Notes: generated by a model from the sequence alone, not told the origin. Shown: positions 6,439 to 14,370, numbered from the stretch's first letter. The stretch: 25,929 nucleotides of DNA from Chloroflexota bacterium (GCA_016199405.1 JACQGS010000207.1:1-25929); one strand, 5' to 3'. Made by a program: numbers and translations.

Positions 6439-6501
6439 GATTGCGGATTGTGGCGCGGAATGCGAATTGCGGAATCGTTCCGAAATCTGAAATCCGCAAT
6501 C
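6439..6501. repeat. Inverted repeat just downstream of recG
   Basis: GATTGCGGATT (6439-6449) and AATCCGCAATC (6491-6501) are perfect 11-base inverted arms. The spacer contains more degenerate copies of the ATTGCGGAAT core. It ends five bases from the recG stop codon. There is no T-run, so its role as a recG transcript end is uncertain. Together with the preceding element it fills the recG-coaD gap. Confidence 0.6.
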
Positions 6502-6506
6502 CAAAA

Positions 6507-8987
6507 TTACGAAAGGTCTCCTTTGCCTTTCCAAAAGTGATCCACTTGTCGCCCCAACGCGCGATATTCGTCGTGTTGCAATCCCGGATCGCGATCAAAA
6601 ATCTCTTGCGCGATCCCGCGCGCCTCTTCCAATATTTTCACGTCGCTCAATTTAGCGACCTTGAGATCCGGCAAACCGGATTGCCGCGTGCCAAAGAATT
6701 CGCCGGGTCCGCGCAACTTCAAATCTTCTTCCGCCAACTTGAATCCATCTTGCGTGGACTCGATTACGCGCAGCCGCTCATCGCTCGTCGCGCCGGTCTT
6801 CTCCGAGAGCAGCAAGCAGAACGATTGATGCTCGCCGCGCCCGACGCGGCCGCGGAATTGATGCAATTGCGCCAAGCCAAAACGATCCGCGCCTTCGATG
6901 AGCATCACCGTCGCGTTCGGCACGTCAATGCCCACTTCGACCACCGAGGTCGCGACCAGCACGTCAATCGTGTGATCGCGAAACGCGTTCATCGTTTCAT
7001 CCTTTTCGGCGGGGCGTAGTTTACCGTGAACGAGTCCAACGCGCAAATCCGGGTAGATCTCTTCTTTCAGTCGCTCGTATTCTTCCACCGCCGCTTTCGC
7101 ATCGATCGTTTCCGATACTTCGATCAGCGGGCAAATGACAAACGCTTGGCGACCTTCTTGCGCGTGCTTGCGGATGAACGCGTACGCGCGCTCGCGTTCT
7201 TTGGGTTCGAGCCAGCGCGTTTTGATTTCCTGCCGACCCGGCGGCATCTCATCGATGATCGACAAATCGAGATCGCCGTAAAGCGTCAGCGCGAGACTGC
7301 GCGGGATGGGCGTTGCGCTCATGACGAGAATATGCGGATGGTATCCTTTGGATCGCATCACCGCGCGCTGTTCAACGCCGAACCGATGCTGTTCATCAAT
7401 GACTGCGAGCGCGAGGTCTTGAAACTCGACGCCTTCTTGGATCAGCGCGTGCGTTCCGACGACGATATTGATTTCGCCGGTCCCGAGTCGCGCGCGGATC
7501 GCCTCTTTCTCGCGCGGCTTCATGCTCCCGGTCAATCGCTCGACGACCAGTTTCGGCTCGCTCCAATGGCTGAATACTTGAGTCAGCGTTTTGAAATGCT
7601 GCTCCGCCAAAATTTCCGTCGGCGCGAGCAGCGCGGCTTGCGATCCGTTCACGACTGCCGATAGCATCGCCGCGGCAGCAACGACCGTTTTGCCGGAACC
7701 GACATCCCCTTGCAGCAATCGGCTCATCGGTTGGGATTGCTGAATGTCGCCGAGGATTTGATCGAGCGCGCGTTTTTGCGCGCCGGTGAGTTGAAAGGGC
7801 AGGGACGCGAGAAAACTGGTCGTGATTTTTTGATCGACGCGCAGCGGTTTGCCGGGTTGCTCACGCCATTTGCGCCGCTGTCGCAATACGCCGAGTTGAA
7901 TCACGAGAAATTCGTCGAAGGCGAGACGCCGGCGCGCACTCTGCATTTTTTCGATCGAACTAGGATAATGGATTTCCAAGAGCGCATGTTTGAGATCGAG
8001 CAGACGCGCGCGGTCACGAATATTGGAGGGCAGTGGATCGGGAACTTTGCCCGCCCACGCTTCGACGACGCGGCTCAACACCCGGCGCAGCCAGCGATTC
8101 GTGATGCCTTCCGTCAGAGGATAGACCGGCACGATACGCGCGGTGTGCAATAGTTCATTGCTCAAGGGTTCCCATTCCAGATGTTTGAATCCGAGTTTTC
8201 CCAAATCTTGTTCGACTCTGCCGCTCACGACAATCTTTTCGCCGGGGCGCAATTGCCTTTGCAAAAAGGGCTGATTGAAAAAGACGGCTTGAATTGAGCC
8301 GGTTTGATCCGCGAGGATAACGGTCGTGACGCTCATCTTGCGCATCGTTTCGCGCGTCTTGACATCCATCACGCTGAGGATGAGTGTGACGTCTTCGCCA
8401 TATAGCAATTCGCTGATTTTTTTCAAATGGCTGTAGTCGTCGTAGCGGTGCGGAAAATGATAGAGCAAATCTTGCACGGTCTCGATGCCGAGGCGTTGCA
8501 AGTGTTTTGCGTGCGCGGGCCCGATATTTTGCAGCTTGGCGATGCTCGCTTGCAACCCGAAATCCACGCCGCGCGATTCCGGCGCGGACGCTGGAGATTG
8601 TTCGAGCGTGCCGGCTTTCGCGCGCGGCGGCGCGCTGGGACGCGGCGCGGGCTTGGGCGCGCCGGCTTTCGCGCGCGGCGGCGCGGTGGGACGCGGCGCG
8701 GGAATAGGCGCGCCGGTTTTTTCGCGTGGCGCGGGCGAATGTCCGCGCAGCAATTCGATCGCGCGCAAAAGCATTGCCCCGCGTTGTGCGCGGTCTGCCG
8801 CGGCGTAGCCCTGCATCGCGGCGAAAACTTGCTCCGCGACGCGCGCGGCATTCGCGTCGGCGTTCGATTTTTGCCGCGCCGCCCAATTCGCAATCAGCGG
8901 CTCCATCCCGCCGATCACGACGCGGTTCTCGTAGTTTTTCTTTTCGTTGAGGAGGATTTTTTCTAGGTCGGAAAAAGCAGACGCCAT
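6507..8987 (-). CDS. recG: ATP-dependent DNA helicase RecG
   Basis: RecG is a double-strand DNA translocase that reverses stalled forks and branch-migrates Holliday junctions. From ATG 8987 the protein is 826 residues. Residues 1-83 are an N-terminal helical extension as in long RecG forms. Residues 84-137 are a Pro/Ala/Arg-rich low-complexity linker. Residues 138-290 hold the wedge/OB domain (LQNIGPAHAKHLQRLGIETVQDLLYHFPHRY). The helicase core carries TGAQ (401-404), Walker A GDVGSGKT (427-434), DEQH (531-534), VMSATPIPR and QFRGRVGRGEHQS. The C-terminal GFKLAEEDLKLRGPGEFFGTRQSG wedge-contact region is intact. The frame is open further upstream, but ATG 8987 overlaps the DegV stop as ATGA and matches a real start. 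Confidence 0.95.
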   Translation of the reverse strand: MASAFSDLEKILLNEKKNYENRVVIGGMEPLIANWAARQKSNADANAARVAEQVFAAMQGYAAADRAQRGAMLLRAIELLRGHSPAPREKTGAPIPAPRPTAPPRAKAGAPKPAPRPSAPPRAKAGTLEQSPASAPESRGVDFGLQASIAKLQNIGPAHAKHLQRLGIETVQDLLYHFPHRYDDYSHLKKISELLYGEDVTLILSVMDVKTRETMRKMSVTTVILADQTGSIQAVFFNQPFLQRQLRPGEKIVVSGRVEQDLGKLGFKHLEWEPLSNELLHTARIVPVYPLTEGITNRWLRRVLSRVVEAWAGKVPDPLPSNIRDRARLLDLKHALLEIHYPSSIEKMQSARRRLAFDEFLVIQLGVLRQRRKWREQPGKPLRVDQKITTSFLASLPFQLTGAQKRALDQILGDIQQSQPMSRLLQGDVGSGKTVVAAAAMLSAVVNGSQAALLAPTEILAEQHFKTLTQVFSHWSEPKLVVERLTGSMKPREKEAIRARLGTGEINIVVGTHALIQEGVEFQDLALAVIDEQHRFGVEQRAVMRSKGYHPHILVMSATPIPRSLALTLYGDLDLSIIDEMPPGRQEIKTRWLEPKERERAYAFIRKHAQEGRQAFVICPLIEVSETIDAKAAVEEYERLKEEIYPDLRVGLVHGKLRPAEKDETMNAFRDHTIDVLVATSVVEVGIDVPNATVMLIEGADRFGLAQLHQFRGRVGRGEHQSFCLLLSEKTGATSDERLRVIESTQDGFKLAEEDLKLRGPGEFFGTRQSGLPDLKVAKLSDVKILEEARGIAQEIFDRDPGLQHDEYRALGRQVDHFWKGKGDLS
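8610..8726. repeat. 51-bp in-frame tandem repeat in recG linker
   Basis: Copies start at 8610 and 8661, and a partial third starts at 8712, with a period of exactly 51 bases (17 codons). They encode a PRAKAGAPKPAPRPSAP-like unit in the disordered linker between the N-terminal extension and the wedge domain. Because the period is a multiple of three, copy number can vary without breaking the frame. Confidence 0.85.
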
Positions 8988-9829
8988 CAATACTTCCCCG
9001 TCACCCAGGCGACGCCGACCGTACCGGGTCCGGTGTGTGTGCCTAACACGGGTCCGGTCTCGGTCAAGATAATATGCTCTTCGGCAAGTGTTTTGGAAAA
9101 TTTTTGCACGAGTTCCCACCCCTCGCTCCGTGCCGCGGCGTGAATAACGGCAAGCTCTTGAATGGGACCCGAAGAGAGAACGATCTCCTCCAGTCGTTCG
9201 AGCGCACGTTTTTTGGTTCGCACATTTTCGACCGGCACAATTTCGCCGCGCAAAATCGAAATCAGCGGCTTGACGTTGAGGAGTGTGCCGACCAACGCCG
9301 CGCCTTTGCCCAAACGCCCGCCACGTTGCGCGTACTCGAGCGTATCGAGCATTCCGATCAGATGCACGCGCTCGCGCGCATCGCGCAGGATCGCGAGGAT
9401 TTCGTCCATTGGCGCGCCGGCTTGCGCGGCGCGCGCGGCGAGGATGACGAGCCAGCCCTCTGCCATGGAAACTTGTTGTGTGTCGAAGAGTTCGATGCGC
9501 GCGGTCTTGACATTCTCCGCCGCGAGGCGCGCGGAATTGAGCGTGCCGCTCAACGCGCCGATGACGTGAATCGAAATCATTTCCGAGTGCGATTGGGCAA
9601 GCTCGCGATAAACTTGCTCAAAGGCGCCCGTCGCCGGCTGCGAGGTTGCCGGCGGTTCTGGGCTGGCGATGAGGAGCCGATAAAACTCGGCAGTCGAAAG
9701 ATCAACTTTATCGCGGTACTCTTTTTCGCCAAAGCGGACAATGCATGGGACGCACGAAATATTCAAGCGATCGAGTTCAGTCTGCGGAATATCCGCGAGA
9801 CTATCCGTAATAATTTTGACGTTTGCCAT
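8987..9829 (-). CDS. DegV family fatty-acid-binding protein (FakB-like), copy 1
   Basis: DegV/FakB proteins bind a fatty acid and present its carboxylate to the kinase FakA, giving acyl-phosphate for phospholipid synthesis. The 280-residue product starts with KIITDSLADIP, the family's first strand with the ITDS motif. It has the central YAQRGGRLGKGAALVGTLLNVKPLI block (residues about 165-190) and ends with ETGPVLGTHTGPGTVGVAWV, the THxGPGxxG motif that closes the lipid pocket. It directly follows a second DegV gene of identical length and lies downstream of fakA. It overlaps recG as ATGA. The two copies probably differ in fatty-acid preference, as in other FakB pairs. Confidence 0.92.
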   Translation of the reverse strand: MANVKIITDSLADIPQTELDRLNISCVPCIVRFGEKEYRDKVDLSTAEFYRLLIASPEPPATSQPATGAFEQVYRELAQSHSEMISIHVIGALSGTLNSARLAAENVKTARIELFDTQQVSMAEGWLVILAARAAQAGAPMDEILAILRDARERVHLIGMLDTLEYAQRGGRLGKGAALVGTLLNVKPLISILRGEIVPVENVRTKKRALERLEEIVLSSGPIQELAVIHAAARSEGWELVQKFSKTLAEEHIILTETGPVLGTHTGPGTVGVAWVTGKY

Positions 9830-9840
9830 TTTTCTCAGCC

Positions 9841-10683
9841 TTACGCGCCTTCGTACACGACGACGCCGAGCGCGTCGGGACCCACGTGCGTGGCGGCGAC
9901 GGGACCATACTGATCGGTTGTGATATTCAATCCCGGCGTCAATAGTTCGACCTGTTCGATGAGCAGTTTCACATCGTCCGGCGACGCGCTATGCAGAATC
10001 ACCATGCGCTCCACGCGCGCAAACTCGGAAATAAATTCCGCCAATTTCTCGATCGCCTTGGCGCGCGTGCGGACTTTTTCCAGCGCGACAATTTCGCCTT
10101 CTTCAAGAATCAAGAGCGGCTTGATGTTCAGCATCGCGCCCAAGATTGCCTGCGCTTTGCCGATGCGCCCGCCGCGCGCGAGATAATCCAGCGTCTCGAC
10201 AAAAAAGCCGATGTAAATGCGCGGAATCATGCCGCGCACCAATTTGACGACCTCGTCGAGCGATGCGCCGCTATGCGCGGCTTCGGCGGCGGCGGTGACC
10301 ATCATCCCAAGCCCAACCGAAATTGATTGCGAATCGATGAGAATAATCTTGTGGCGCCCAAGCAAGGGCGTGGCGGCGCGGCTCGAAATGCTAAAGGTCT
10401 GACTCAACTTACTGGACAGATGAATCGCCACCACTTCGCTATCGGGCTGGCGCGTCAAATCCGCGTAGGCCTCTTCGAATTGTTTCTGCGAGGGCGGCGC
10501 CGAGATCGGCGGCGTCGCGACGCGCGCGAGTCGTTGGAACATGTCTGGCTTGGTAATATCAATGCCGTCGCGGAGTAGTTTGCTCCCAAATTGAATTGTG
10601 AGTGGAATGACCGTGATGCCCAAGCGCTCAATTACAGCGGGAGGAAGATCGGCAGTGCTGTCGGTGACAATTTGGACTGGCAT
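9841..10683 (-). CDS. DegV family fatty-acid-binding protein (FakB-like), copy 2
   Basis: This 280-residue paralogue of the downstream gene begins with VQIVTDSTADLPPAVIERLGITVIPL, the canonical DegV start. It has YLARGGRIGKAQAILGAMLNIKPLL in the middle and ends with GPVAATHVGPDALGVVVY. In the last motif the usual THxGPGxxG is THVGPDALG, with Asp in place of Gly. It lies six bases downstream of the fakA-like gene and 11 bases upstream of the other DegV gene, so all three are probably one transcriptional unit. Sequence divergence between the copies is considerable, pointing to an old duplication rather than a recent one. Confidence 0.92.
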   Translation of the reverse strand: MPVQIVTDSTADLPPAVIERLGITVIPLTIQFGSKLLRDGIDITKPDMFQRLARVATPPISAPPSQKQFEEAYADLTRQPDSEVVAIHLSSKLSQTFSISSRAATPLLGRHKIILIDSQSISVGLGMMVTAAAEAAHSGASLDEVVKLVRGMIPRIYIGFFVETLDYLARGGRIGKAQAILGAMLNIKPLLILEEGEIVALEKVRTRAKAIEKLAEFISEFARVERMVILHSASPDDVKLLIEQVELLTPGLNITTDQYGPVAATHVGPDALGVVVYEGA

Positions 10684-10689
10684 GTTGAT

Positions 10690-12339
10690 TTATTCCACGG
10701 AAATAATGTAATGGTAATGCGGCTGATCGCCGCGCATCACTTCGACTTGCAAGCCGGTCAAGGCGGCTTGCACGCGATTGCCAAACGCGTTGGCTTGTTC
10801 CGGCGCGACGTTATCGCCGTAATATATCGTGACGATTTCTTTTTTGGCGGCGCCCATTTCATCGAGCAGACGCAAGGTGATTTCGTCCCGGTCATCGCTG
10901 GCGCCGGCGAGTTTGCCGTTGACGATGCCGATCGCTTGTCCTTCTGTTACCGGCACGCCGTCCAGCGTGACACTGCGCGTTGCCGTCGTCACTTCCAACG
11001 TGTCAACCTTCTCCGCCGCGCGTAACATTCCTCTGGCATTGGTGTCGAGATCGCTTTGGAAATTGAACGCGAGCAAGGCGGCAATGCCTTGCGGAACGGT
11101 TTTGGTGGGTACCACCGCAACTCTTTTCTGCGCGAGTTGTTTGGCTTGTTCGGCGGCGGGTATGATATTTTTGTTGTTCGGCAAGATAATGACGTGATTG
11201 GATTTGGCGGAATTGATTGCGTTGAGCAATTCTTCAATGCTCGGATTTTTTGTTTGTCCGCCGGAGATGACCGCGCCCGCGCCCATGCTGTCAAACACGC
11301 GCGCCAGCCCCGCGCCGGGCGCGACGGCGACGGTAAAAATACCGGCAACGTCTTCTACGTTCATCGGCGGACGCGCGCTCGCGGTCTGCCCCGCCATAAA
11401 ATCAATGTACTGTTCCTGCATATTCTCGATGATGACATTCGCGAGCCCGCCGAGATCCGCGCCGTACCGGATGATCTCGCCCGGATTGGGCGCGTGAACG
11501 TGCACCTTGACGAGTGTCTCGTCGCCCACAATCAACGCCGATTCGCCCATCGCGGAAATCTTTTCGCGAATCGCGTCGACGTCTAAATTTTGTCCGCGAA
11601 TATGAAACTGGATGTCATAGCCCCAGCCCTCTTCGCGCGAAATCATTTCGAGATTCTGCGCGCCCATCCCGCCGGCTTCTAATTCCAGCGGCTCGCCATT
11701 CAAGTATTTCAGTGCGCCTTCGAGAACGACGAGCAAGCCCTGTCCACCGGCATCCACGACGCCGGCTTCTCTTAGCACCGGCAATAGAGTTGGCGTTCGG
11801 ACGACGGACGCGCGCGCGGCATCAACCGTTTGCGCCAGCACGACGCGCAGATCGTCCGATGTTTTCGCCGCGGCGACCGCGCCGTCGGATGCTTCGCGGC
11901 AGACGGTCAGAATCGTTCCCTCCACCGGTTTGACGACGCCTTTGTACGCGGTCTTGGACGCTTCCACCATTCCCGCGGCAAAATCCTTTGCGTCAATCGT
12001 TTCTTTGCCTTCGATCGCGCGCGTAAAGCCACGAATGATCTGCGAGAGAATGACGCCGGAATTTCCGCGCGCGCCTAATAGGGCGCCGTGCGAGAGCGCC
12101 GCGCCAATCGCGGCGGCTGAATGAGCGGGCGAGTTGTTGACTTCCTTCATCGCCGCCTGCATCGTCATCAGCATATTCGTGCCGGAATCGCCATCGGGGA
12201 CCGGAAATACGTTGAGACTGTTGACGTACGCGCAGTGTCGCTCCAGCCAAGCGAGACTCGCGGCAAAGAGCTGTTTGATTTCTTGCCCGCCAATGGATTT
12301 CAACGGCGGCAGCGCCGGTTGCTGTGCTTCTTCAGACAA
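10690..12339 (-). CDS. fakA: DAK2 domain fatty acid kinase subunit FakA (YloV-like)
   Basis: FakA phosphorylates FakB-bound fatty acids, producing acyl-phosphate. The 549-residue protein has the normal length of the YloV/FakA family. Its N-terminal DAK2 kinase domain (about 15-215) shows NVFPVPDGDSGTNM (43-56, Mg-ATP binding aspartates) and LLGARGNSGVILSQIIRGF (88-106). A central region (about 235-330, EGWGYDIQFHIRGQNLDV ... VKVHVHAPNPGEII) and a C-terminal half containing IILPNNKNIIPAAEQA and VAVVPTKTVPQGIAALLAF follow, as in YloV. The start is TTG 12339 with GGAG six bases upstream. It follows an Asp23-family gene as yloV follows yloU in Bacillus. The two DegV genes downstream are its expected partners. 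Confidence 0.93.
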   Translation of the reverse strand: MSEEAQQPALPPLKSIGGQEIKQLFAASLAWLERHCAYVNSLNVFPVPDGDSGTNMLMTMQAAMKEVNNSPAHSAAAIGAALSHGALLGARGNSGVILSQIIRGFTRAIEGKETIDAKDFAAGMVEASKTAYKGVVKPVEGTILTVCREASDGAVAAAKTSDDLRVVLAQTVDAARASVVRTPTLLPVLREAGVVDAGGQGLLVVLEGALKYLNGEPLELEAGGMGAQNLEMISREEGWGYDIQFHIRGQNLDVDAIREKISAMGESALIVGDETLVKVHVHAPNPGEIIRYGADLGGLANVIIENMQEQYIDFMAGQTASARPPMNVEDVAGIFTVAVAPGAGLARVFDSMGAGAVISGGQTKNPSIEELLNAINSAKSNHVIILPNNKNIIPAAEQAKQLAQKRVAVVPTKTVPQGIAALLAFNFQSDLDTNARGMLRAAEKVDTLEVTTATRSVTLDGVPVTEGQAIGIVNGKLAGASDDRDEITLRLLDEMGAAKKEIVTIYYGDNVAPEQANAFGNRVQAALTGLQVEVMRGDQPHYHYIISVE

Positions 12340-12441
12340 TCAAGACTCCAGTTCGGGTGTGTGAGTATGGGAGTTTGTGTGTAGGTGGAGAATGCCCCTG
12401 CGATTACTCTCATACCCACATACTCTGGCACTCGCATACTC
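12340..12441. other. Spacer between Asp23 gene and fakA with degenerate GAGTATG repeats
   Basis: This 102-base gap contains repeated and inverted GAGTATG/CATACTC words (for example near 12362 and at 12410-12440) that can form imperfect stems. I see no coding potential, no T-run and no convincing promoter. It resembles decayed simple-repeat DNA. The fakA Shine-Dalgarno GGAG lies at its fakA-proximal end. Confidence 0.4.
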
Positions 12442-12801
12442 TCATTTCTCATCCAGATGTAGTTTTTGCACATGCACGTTCACTTGCGCGACTGGCAGCC
12501 CCACCGCTTTTTCAACCGAGTACTGCACGCGGCTCATAATCCCGTTGGCGACTTCGGAAATGCGCGTGCCGTACTGGATGACGACGTACAGATCGATGTA
12601 GATTTGGTGCTCGACCACCTCGACATCAATCCCGCGGCGATAATGCGCGCCCGGCAGTAGTTCGGCAAAGCCATCGGCAAAGTTTTTGTTTGCCATGCCA
12701 ACCACGCCGTAACATTCCAGAACAGCTTGCCCGGCAATGCTGGCAATGGCGGTGGGCGAAATTTCGATGCGACCGAGAGTCTTTTGTTCTGACACTTGCA
12801 C
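12442..12801 (-). CDS. Asp23/Gls24 family protein (YloU-like)
   Basis: This 119-residue protein is the second Asp23 (DUF322) paralogue in the window. It reads LGRIEISPTAIASIAGQAVLECYGVVGMANKN at the start. The centre carries YRRGIDVEVVEHQIYIDLYVVIQYGTRISEVANGIMSRVQYSVEKAVGLPVAQVNVHVQKL, the family's hallmark ending. It directly precedes fakA, as yloU precedes yloV in Bacillus subtilis, so it is the YloU-type member, while the copy next to nusB is the YqhY type. Asp23 proteins associate with the membrane and with envelope stress. A link to FakA-dependent lipid metabolism is inferred from conserved neighbourhood only. Confidence 0.9.
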   Translation of the reverse strand: MQVSEQKTLGRIEISPTAIASIAGQAVLECYGVVGMANKNFADGFAELLPGAHYRRGIDVEVVEHQIYIDLYVVIQYGTRISEVANGIMSRVQYSVEKAVGLPVAQVNVHVQKLHLDEK

Positions 12802-12807
12802 CTTCTC

Positions 12808-13008
12808 TTATGCGGTTTCCAAATGGAACACGCTCAGTTTCTCTGGTTGAGTCCGTGTACTCAAAGCCAGGATTTCGATGCCGACGACCTGCCCATTGCT
12901 ATTAAAGTCGAGAATAACGCCTGGCTGAACTTCCTCTGATTCGACAATCGCCGATTCGTCTAGCCGTAGATAGAGAGCGTCATTTTCTTTGTCTATTCGC
13001 AGTCTCAT
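12808..13008 (-). CDS. DUF2283 family small protein
   Basis: This protein of about 66 residues reads MRLRIDKENDALYLRLDESAIVESEEVQPGVILDFNSNGQVVGIEILALSTR. It is the DUF2283 signature: D-E-DALY-RL, an acidic turn, then G---DF---G---GIEIL. The biochemical role of the family is not established; members are often found beside toxin-antitoxin genes and DUF4258 proteins. The frame is open to an ATG at 13023, but ATG 13008 has AAGGA a few bases upstream and fits the family start. It sits six bases upstream of the Asp23 gene and points away from rpmB. Confidence 0.85.
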   Translation of the reverse strand: MRLRIDKENDALYLRLDESAIVESEEVQPGVILDFNSNGQVVGIEILALSTRTQPEKLSVFHLETA

Positions 13009-13039
13009 TTCTTCCTTGAGCATTACTCAACGCGTGAAT

Positions 13040-13068
13040 TTGCGCCAAGACCTACTCTATGCTATTAT
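13040..13068 (+). promoter_or_regulatory. Possible extended -10 promoter for rpmB
   Basis: TTGCGC (13040-13045) and TATTAT (13063-13068) are 17 bases apart, with TGC immediately before the -10 hexamer (extended -10). Transcription would start near 13075, giving a leader of about 120 bases that includes the heptamer repeat. The -35 match is poor, so this is tentative. Confidence 0.4.
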
Positions 13069-13133
13069 GCCGCCGTCCCGATTCATATTTGATTTTTCGG
13101 AACTGGGCTGAAAAGTGTCGCGTGGGCTTCCTT

Positions 13134-13175
13134 GTCACCCGTCACCCGTCACCCGTCACTTGTCACCCGTCACAT
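13134..13175 (+). repeat. Six tandem heptamers GTCACCC in the rpmB leader
   Basis: Six head-to-tail 7-base units run from 13134 to 13175: four GTCACCC, one GTCACTT and one GTCACAT. They end just before the rpmB Shine-Dalgarno sequence (AGGGAG, 13181-13186). It is a simple-sequence tract that could vary in copy number by slippage. Confidence 0.85.
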
Positions 13176-13196
13176 TTTCAAGGGAGTTATTTCTCC

Positions 13197-13382
13197 ATGG
13201 CACAACGATGCGAAATTTGTGGCAAAGGTCCGCTATATGGTCATGCGGTCAGCCACTCGAAACATGCGGTGAATCGCCGCTTTATGCCGAACTTGACCAA
13301 GCGCACGCTTGAGCATGAAGGACGTGTGCAAAAAATCAAAGTCTGCAATAATTGCCTGCGTACCCGCAGCAAAGCGCGCTAG
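13197..13382 (+). CDS. rpmB: 50S ribosomal protein L28
   Basis: L28 is a structural protein of the large subunit. The 61-residue product from ATG 13197 starts MAQRCEICGKGPLYGHAVSHS and continues NRRFMPNLTKRT, the standard L28 pattern. It has a zinc site formed by CEIC (5-8) and CNNC (50-53), and ends in a short basic tail. The longer open frame upstream runs through the heptamer repeat and is not coding. The Shine-Dalgarno AGGGAG is about ten bases upstream. It is the only clear plus-strand gene and is divergent from the DUF2283-Asp23-fakA operon. rpmB beside yloU/yloV is also seen in Bacillus. A terminator follows directly. Confidence 0.95.
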   Translation: MAQRCEICGKGPLYGHAVSHSKHAVNRRFMPNLTKRTLEHEGRVQKIKVCNNCLRTRSKAR

Positions 13383-13402
13383 CCGCAACGGTTCAAGCGA
13401 TG

Positions 13403-13440
13403 AAGGACGATTGGTTCAGTCAGTCGTCCTTTGTTTTTTT
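13403..13440 (+). terminator. Intrinsic terminator of rpmB
   Basis: AAGGACGA (13403-13410) pairs perfectly with TCGTCCTT (13424-13431) and is followed by TG and seven T residues (13434-13440). It lies 21 bases after the rpmB stop codon. Confidence 0.88.
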
Positions 13441-13480
13441 CATCACGGGGAGGCGGGCGCAGCCGCGTTGTGCCGTGTCG

Positions 13481-13495
13481 CCCAGCACGGCTGGG
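13481..13495. repeat. Small palindrome between rpmB terminator and rpe
   Basis: CCCAGC (13481-13486) and GCTGGG (13490-13495) form a perfect 6-bp hairpin with a three-base loop, next to the rpe stop codon. There is no T-run on the minus strand, so an rpe terminator is uncertain. Confidence 0.4.
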
Positions 13496-13498
13496 CTT

Positions 13499-14158
13499 CT
13501 ACCCCTGTGTAATACTCTCCCTCAATCTTCGCATCGCCTCGGCAACGCTCTTCTCCCCAAAAATCGCCGATCCCGCAACCAAAACATTTGCGCCGGCTTT
13601 GACCACGCGCCGCGCGGTCTCTGCATTTATTCCGCCATCCACTTCCAATTCAATTTTCCATTTGCCCGCATCAATCATCTGACGCACCGCCGCGATTTTG
13701 CGCGGCATCGTCTCGATGAACGATTGCCCGCCAAAGCCCGGATTCACCGTCATCACCAGAACGAGATCCACGAACGGCAAAATCTCTTCGAGCGTGCTCG
13801 CGGGCGTCGCCGGGTTGATCGCGACGCCGGCGCGCTTGCCCGTGCTTTTGATTTGTTGCACGACGCGATGCAGATGCGCGCACGCTTCTGGATGCACCGT
13901 GATAATGTCCGCGCCGGCTTCCGCGAAATCGCCGACAAACTTTTCCGGCGACTCGATCATCAGATGCACATCAAGCGGCAGTTTCGTCACGCGCCGAACG
14001 GCTTTCACGACGACCGGACCCAGCGTGATGTTCGGGACGAAATGCCCGTCCATCACGTCAACGTGAATGTAATCTGCGCCGGCGGCTTCGGCTTCTTGCA
14101 CCTGCGCGCCGAGCCGCGCAAAATCGGCGGAGAGGATGGAGGGAGCGAGTTTAGTCAT
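13499..14158 (-). CDS. rpe: Ribulose-phosphate 3-epimerase
   Basis: Rpe interconverts ribulose 5-phosphate and xylulose 5-phosphate in the pentose phosphate pathway. The 219-residue TIM-barrel protein starts with LAPSILSADFARLG. It has metal and catalytic residues in IHVDVMDGHFVPN (His32, Asp34) and LDVHLMIESP (His65). MTVNPGFGGQSFI follows, and LEVDGGINAETA carries Asp174, the second acid of the catalytic pair. The C-terminal VLVAGSAIF phosphate loop is also present. The ATG start overlaps the stop of the upstream DUF2283 gene as ATGA, so the two are translationally coupled. Confidence 0.96.
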   Translation of the reverse strand: MTKLAPSILSADFARLGAQVQEAEAAGADYIHVDVMDGHFVPNITLGPVVVKAVRRVTKLPLDVHLMIESPEKFVGDFAEAGADIITVHPEACAHLHRVVQQIKSTGKRAGVAINPATPASTLEEILPFVDLVLVMTVNPGFGGQSFIETMPRKIAAVRQMIDAGKWKIELEVDGGINAETARRVVKAGANVLVAGSAIFGEKSVAEAMRRLRESITQG

Positions 14159-14370
14159 TTGGCAACTGTGGCAGGAACTGCGATCTGCTCATAAACAAAA
14201 TTTGAAATGTCTGCGCGCTCCTTGGCATGTTCAATGGTAATCGCAACCAAGTTTCCCCTTGCATCTATGTCTATGACGGTGTTCTCGTCCAGATCTTTCG
14301 TTTCGAAGACTGGCTTTTCGTTCAATCGTAAATACACCGTGTCTGTGTCGGCGAAATATTGAATCTTCAT
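14155..14370 (-). CDS. DUF2283 family small protein
   Basis: This 71-residue protein starts MKIQYFADTDTVYLRLNEKPVFETKDLDENTVIDIDARGNLVAITIEHA, a clear DUF2283 member and paralogue of the one at 12808-13008. The family motif is usually DALY-RL; here it is DTVYLRL. The frame is open to 14505, but ATG 14370 has AAGGA upstream and begins exactly where the family begins. It overlaps rpe by four bases (ATGA). It is the first chromosomal gene downstream of the cassette cluster, so any read-through from the cassettes would pass through it. Confidence 0.86.
   Translation of the reverse strand: MKIQYFADTDTVYLRLNEKPVFETKDLDENTVIDIDARGNLVAITIEHAKERADISNFVYEQIAVPATVAK

Noticed and set aside
8427..8966. 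Plus-strand ORFs of over 150 codons inside recG
   Set aside because: They are Arg/Gly-rich shadows of the GC-rich recG linker, without ribosome sites or recognisable families.
8988..9119. recG start upstream of 8987
   Set aside because: The extra residues overlap the DegV coding sequence in another frame; ATG 8987 gives an ATGA overlap and a sensible N-terminus.
13134..13175. CRISPR array
   Set aside because: The units are only seven bases with no spacers; it is a simple tandem repeat.
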